Made by a program: the position numbers and the translations under genes
Part shown: positions 60,805-64,000 of the stretch, in pieces
How positions within the stretch are numbered: position 1 is the stretch's first letter
Layout of the letters: each line of letters starts with the position of its first letter
The notes under the pieces: model-generated
Databases searched by the model: none
What the model was told of the DNA's origin: nothing
The model's input: the letters and a program-made list of their open reading frames with translations, nothing else
Source of the DNA: an uncultured Ruminococcus sp.
Lineage (GTDB): Bacteria; Bacillota; Clostridia; Oscillospirales; Acutalibacteraceae
Direction of reading: 5' to 3'
Length of the DNA stretch: 64,000 bases
Assembly: GCA_902777275.1 (NCBI GenBank)
Contig: CACYTI010000008.1
Coordinates: 1 to 64,000, forward strand

Positions 60805-61466
60805 GCGGAGAAATCCATCTTGACAACCGTTTGAAAATGTGCGCCTCGTTCGTTCGCGGCGGCTCAAAGCTTGCGGATATCGGCACAGATCACGCCTATT
60901 TACCGGTGTGGCTGTGCCGCCGCGGCGTATGCCCCTCGGCGATAGCCGCCGACATCAATCCCGAACCGCTCAGTCGGGGCAGGCTGACTATCGAAGAGGC
61001 GGGTATGAGCGACAGAGTCGAAGCTCGCCTGAGCGACGGAATGAAGTCTATCGCCGCCGATGAAGCGGACGACTTTGTGCTTGCGGGCATGGGCGGAGAG
61101 CTTATCGCGAGGATAATTGACGACTGCCCCTACGCCAAAGCGCCCGAAAAACGGTTCATAATGCAGCCTATGACAAGAAGCGAGCTGCTTATCCGGTTTC
61201 TCTGCGAAAACGGCTGGTCCATTGAAAAACAGGACTGCTGCGATGCGGGCGGAAAATGCTACACCGTTATCGCCGCCTCCTACACGGGAATACGCGAGGG
61301 AAACGACGAGCTTTTTTTCTACACAGGCAAGCTCCTTCCGAGCGAAAACGCCGTTCACCGCCGCTTTATTCAGGGACATATAAACCGCCTGCGCAAGCAG
61401 GCGATCGGCGATCCGCGCTATGAAAGCCTCGCCCAAAGACTGGAGGAATACTGTGACTACCGTTAA
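60801..61466 (+). CDS. trmK: tRNA (adenine(22)-N(1))-methyltransferase TrmK
   Basis: A 221-residue SAM-dependent methyltransferase of the TrmK family. N-terminal RLKMCASFVRGGSKLADIGTDHAYLPVWL is the SAM-binding DIGTDHAYLP signature; VLAGMGGELIARII and QPMTRSELLIRFLCENGW follow. It overlaps the Nif3-like gene by 14 bp; TrmK and Nif3 are often neighbours in Firmicutes. Confidence 0.95.
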   Translation: MSGEIHLDNRLKMCASFVRGGSKLADIGTDHAYLPVWLCRRGVCPSAIAADINPEPLSRGRLTIEEAGMSDRVEARLSDGMKSIAADEADDFVLAGMGGELIARIIDDCPYAKAPEKRFIMQPMTRSELLIRFLCENGWSIEKQDCCDAGGKCYTVIAASYTGIREGNDELFFYTGKLLPSENAVHRRFIQGHINRLRKQAIGDPRYESLAQRLEEYCDYR

Positions 61467-62211
61467 AATGCTTTTAGATCACTTTGAAACCTTCGCGCCC
61501 GTTGACTCCGCAATGGACTTTGATAACGTCGGACTGTTGGCGGGCGACAAAAACACGTCGGTGAGCAAGGCTATGCTCTCGCTCGACATAACCCCCGCTG
61601 TTGTTGGGGAAGCAGCCGTAAAGGGCTGTCAGCTTATCATCAGTCATCACCCCGTAATATTCAATCCGCTGAAACGGCTCAACCCGCGCTCCGCCCCGTA
61701 TCTGTTGGCGAAACACGGTATCGCAGCCGTTTGTATGCATACGAACCTCGATTTATCCGAAAGCTTCGGCGTTAACACCTGTCTTGCCGACGCTCTCAAG
61801 GTTAAAAACCTCCGCAAATCTGATTTAGGCGAATGTCTGTTCATCGGCACACTTGCGGAAGAAACCGAAATGATCTCCTTTGCGCGATCGGCAAAGGAAG
61901 CGCTGAGCTGCGCCGGTCTGCGCTATACCGACTTAAAGCCGCGCGTCAAAACCGTCGCCGTATCCTCCGGAGCGGGCGGCTCAGAGATTTTTGCCGCTGC
62001 CGCAGAGGGTGCCGACGTGCTGGTAACGGGCGAAATCAAGCACCACGAAATCAACGCAGCCGACGAGCTCGGCGTTAATATACTCGACGCAGGTCATTAT
62101 AAAACCGAGGATATTGTTATCCTTCCGCTGAAAAACAGGCTTGAAAAGGAATTTCCCGGCGTTGAGTTCATAAAATCCGCAGAATACCGCGACAAAGTGA
62201 AATTCCTCTAA
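61453..62211 (+). CDS. Nif3-like dinuclear metal centre protein
   Basis: A 252-residue NIF3/YqfO-family protein, short form without the PII-like insert. Metal ligands: ISHHPVIF (His pair), MHTNLD, and the C-terminal GEIKHHEINAADELGVNILDAGHYKTE. Start is GTG 61453, six bases after GGAGG; an upstream ATG at 61420 lies inside trmK without a ribosome site. A GTP-cyclohydrolase-like role was once proposed; function is unsettled. Confidence 0.92.
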   Translation: MTTVKMLLDHFETFAPVDSAMDFDNVGLLAGDKNTSVSKAMLSLDITPAVVGEAAVKGCQLIISHHPVIFNPLKRLNPRSAPYLLAKHGIAAVCMHTNLDLSESFGVNTCLADALKVKNLRKSDLGECLFIGTLAEETEMISFARSAKEALSCAGLRYTDLKPRVKTVAVSSGAGGSEIFAAAAEGADVLVTGEIKHHEINAADELGVNILDAGHYKTEDIVILPLKNRLEKEFPGVEFIKSAEYRDKVKFL

Positions 62212-62218
62212 TTTTTTA

Positions 62219-62247
62219 TTGCATATTTTGTAACTATTTGGTATAAT
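62219..62247 (+). promoter_or_regulatory. promoter of trmB
   Basis: TTGCAT (62219-62224), 17-bp spacer, TATAAT (62242-62247), so trmB has its own start besides any read-through. Confidence 0.75.
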
Positions 62248-62335
62248 GTAATGAGATGTATTGATTTGGAAAAAGTTTAGGAAAAACCGCATAATTTCGG
62301 TGTGCGGCAACGCATTAAAATCGACAGAGGTATTA

Positions 62336-63028
62336 ATGAGAATAAGAAAAAAGAAATGGGCTGAGCCCGAGCTGAGCGTCTGCGACTTCTATGTAAAGAA
62401 CCCCGAGGAGCACGCAGGCAACTGGAGCAAGGCTTTTAAAAAGGAGCAGCCGCTTTATTTGGAGATAGGCTGCGGCAAGGGCGGCTTCGCGGGACAGTTC
62501 GCATTACAGAATCCCGACAAAAATATAATAGCGCTCGACATAAAAATTGATATGTTAGGCGTGGGCAGGCGCACGATCGTCCAACTTTTTGAGGAAGCCG
62601 GCAAAAGCGCCGACGAGATAACAAATATTCTGCTCGTAAAATACAACGTCGAGCAGCTTGAAAAAATTATAACCCCCGACGATAAAATTGAGCGGCTGTT
62701 TATAAACTTCTGCAATCCGTGGCCCCGTCTCAAGCACAAAAAGCGCCGCCTCACCTACTACAAAAAGCTTGAGATGTACAAAAGCTTTCTTCGTCCCGGG
62801 GCGGAAATACGCTTTAAAACCGACGACGACGAGCTGTTTGAGGAGAGCATTGAATACTTTGAACAGAGCGGATATAAAATCACCTATCTCACCCGCGACC
62901 TCCATTCAAGCGGCTTTTCCGAAAATATCGTCACGGAGCACGAGCGGATGTTCACGGAGGAAGGCAAAAAAATCAAGTTTTTGATTGCCGTTCAAAACAA
63001 AGAATCCGAAAACAAAGAATCCGAATAA
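62336..63028 (+). CDS. trmB: tRNA (guanine(46)-N(7))-methyltransferase TrmB
   Basis: A 230-residue enzyme that methylates G46 in tRNA. Motif YLEIGCGKGGF for SAM, ALDIKIDMLGVG, and the family signature INFCNPWPRLKHKKRRL. The start is ATG 62336 (MRIRKKKW); an upstream in-frame ATG at 62261 sits right beside the promoter and lacks a ribosome site. Ends in a NKESENKESE duplication. Confidence 0.95.
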   Translation: MRIRKKKWAEPELSVCDFYVKNPEEHAGNWSKAFKKEQPLYLEIGCGKGGFAGQFALQNPDKNIIALDIKIDMLGVGRRTIVQLFEEAGKSADEITNILLVKYNVEQLEKIITPDDKIERLFINFCNPWPRLKHKKRRLTYYKKLEMYKSFLRPGAEIRFKTDDDELFEESIEYFEQSGYKITYLTRDLHSSGFSENIVTEHERMFTEEGKKIKFLIAVQNKESENKESE

Positions 63029-63047
63029 ACACAAAGGAGGAACGCGA

Positions 63048-64000
63048 TTGAAGCTGAAAACAGCCGCCGCCGCACTTTGCGCAGCCATGATGATATTAAA
63101 CACCTGCGGCTGCAGCATTAACCTCAGCAAGGAGGATATGCTGCGTCCTCCGAAAACTATGGGCGACGAGGCGGAGATAGAGCAGCTTATTTCCAACTCG
63201 GCTCCAAACGGCTACACGCTGAAATATCCCAAAAGCGGCACAAACCGCAGCGCGATAACTATGCACGATATCGACGACGACAACACGGACGAGGCTATCG
63301 CTTTTTTCCGCGACAAGGGCGGCTCCACGGGAGTGAGAATGCTCGTTATGTTCGAGGAAAACGGAGTCTGGAAGATTTCGGGCGATTATCTTACCGAAAC
63401 CACCGATGTTGACTGCATTTTCTTCGCCGACATCAACGCGAGCGGAAGTCAGGAGATACTCGTGGGCTACACCACCTACACCGCGGGAGTCAACTTTTTG
63501 TCGGTTTACACCTACAGCGACGGCGTGACCGACACGATCGACGCGGGTCAGAACTACTCGGCGTTTTACTGCGGAGTCATTGACAGCAGCGGAAAAAGCA
63601 GCGTTATGACCCTTTCGCTGTACACTCATGAAAACGACGCAAAGGCTACTCTGCTTGAATACGACGACAAAAACCGCTCGCTCAACCCCAAGGCGTCGGT
63701 CGCGATGGACCCGAATGTGACAAGCTACAGGAGCGCGGCATTTTCGGAGCTGAGCGAAAGCGTCAAGGGACTTGTGGTAGACGGCGTGCTCTCCAACGGG
63801 GATCTGAACACCCAGATAATCTATTACAACAAAGAATTGAATGCTCTGAGAAATCCGCTGTACAACGAAAAAACCGCTAACCAGACCCAGCGCAGCAGCG
63901 ACGTGATCTCAACCGATATCGACAACGATATGAAATACGAGATACCGACCGTAACGGAGCTTCCGTTCGATAAAAAGAACGAGAATATGAAAGTTGCTCC
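63048..64000 (+). CDS. probable lipoprotein, incomplete at the window end
   Basis: An open frame from TTG 63048 (seven bases after AAAGGAGG) runs off the window, with at least 317 residues. N-terminus MKLKTAAAALCAAMMILNTC then GCS: a lysine start, hydrophobic stretch and LNTC, an acceptable but not ideal lipobox. The rest is mixed alpha/beta with repeated FFADINASGSQEILVGYTTY-like segments, as in FG-GAP/VCBS-like families. Function unknown. It follows trmB by 19 bp and may share its transcript. Confidence 0.75.
   Translation, partial: MKLKTAAAALCAAMMILNTCGCSINLSKEDMLRPPKTMGDEAEIEQLISNSAPNGYTLKYPKSGTNRSAITMHDIDDDNTDEAIAFFRDKGGSTGVRMLVMFEENGVWKISGDYLTETTDVDCIFFADINASGSQEILVGYTTYTAGVNFLSVYTYSDGVTDTIDAGQNYSAFYCGVIDSSGKSSVMTLSLYTHENDAKATLLEYDDKNRSLNPKASVAMDPNVTSYRSAAFSELSESVKGLVVDGVLSNGDLNTQIIYYNKELNALRNPLYNEKTANQTQRSSDVISTDIDNDMKYEIPTVTELPFDKKNENMKVA

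Overview
The window reads as chromosome of an anaerobic gut or rumen Firmicute, most likely an Oscillospiraceae/Ruminococcaceae (Ruminococcus-like) bacterium. The reasons are type I dockerin modules on several secreted proteins, a starch-degrading multimodular amylase, a V-type ATPase operon, a Gram-positive ctsR-mcsA-mcsB-clpC stress operon, BspA-like leucine-rich surface proteins, and a short high-cysteine peptide of the kind seen in Ruminococcus. This is inferred from gene content, not from a search. Housekeeping DNA looks moderately GC-rich with strong GNC/NNC codon use. A few islands (6.55-7.7 kb, 25.6-26.2 kb, 51.65-52.1 kb, 56.85-57.3 kb) are clearly more AT-rich.

Layout: 0-2.5 kb, a TPM-domain membrane protein with a Gly/Ser tail, followed by a radical SAM/SPASM enzyme. 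2.7-5.2 kb (minus), an unusual fusion of an adenosine-deaminase-type amidohydrolase with a C-terminal SLOG-like nucleotide-binding domain. 5.3-7.5 kb, trmO, a 45-residue Cys/Gly peptide and a truncated S1-type protease. 7.7-9.9 kb (minus), alanine racemase and an ATP-grasp enzyme. 10.3-12.4 kb, a DnaD-domain protein and a DnaC-type helicase loader. 12.4-14.9 kb (minus), a BspA-like dockerin protein. 15.1-16.2 kb, tRNA-Gln, tRNA-Pro and a Fic AMP-transferase. 16.5-22.8 kb (minus), a secreted multi-dockerin amylase, a cytosolic GH13 enzyme and DegV. 23-25.6 kb, a dead PD-(D/E)XK transposase, ilvA-ridA and a DtxR-type regulator. 25.6-28.8 kb, a primase-helicase gene framed by direct repeats and dense palindromic repeats. 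28.8-33.6 kb (minus), a self-regulated tetR plus an RND exporter. 33.7-42.5 kb, a nine-gene V-ATPase operon. 42.7-50.7 kb (minus), two large secreted proteins, one with two mutually compensating frameshifts. 50.9-51.7 kb, a polysaccharide deacetylase. 52.1-56.8 kb (minus), clpC-mcsB-mcsA-ctsR. 57.4-58.3 kb (minus), a zinc-ribbon protein and a sigma factor. 58.6-60.1 kb, a ComM/YifB ATPase. 60.2-64 kb, a possible attenuated leader RNA, a DUF1858 protein, trmK, a Nif3-like protein, trmB and a lipoprotein that runs off the end.

Most distinctive are two homologous loci, at 51.68-51.95 kb and 57.02-57.28 kb, on opposite strands. Each encodes a 21-22-residue hydrophobic peptide ending in two lysines, with its own strong promoter. 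Each faces a convergent strong promoter for a short antisense RNA ending at a shared hairpin. This is the architecture of a type I toxin-antitoxin system, and the peptides are too short for ordinary gene calling. Next come the deaminase-SLOG fusion, a two-hairpin element found ahead of three unrelated genes (alr, amylase, dtxR), and the TPM/radical SAM pair.

The window is rich in small dispersed repeats: three copies of a 117-118 bp element with 26-bp inverted ends, three copies of a bidirectional CCTTCC hairpin terminator, two copies of an 85-bp hairpin-bearing repeat, an array of small hairpins separated by ATTCA/TGAAT, and tandem GTCCACT tracts. Functionally, the starch enzymes act outside (dockerin amylase) and inside (cytosolic GH13) the cell. 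The V-ATPase carries Na+-type ligand residues in its rotor subunit. The Clp/McsB operon sits under three CtsR boxes but has a repeat element inserted before clpC.
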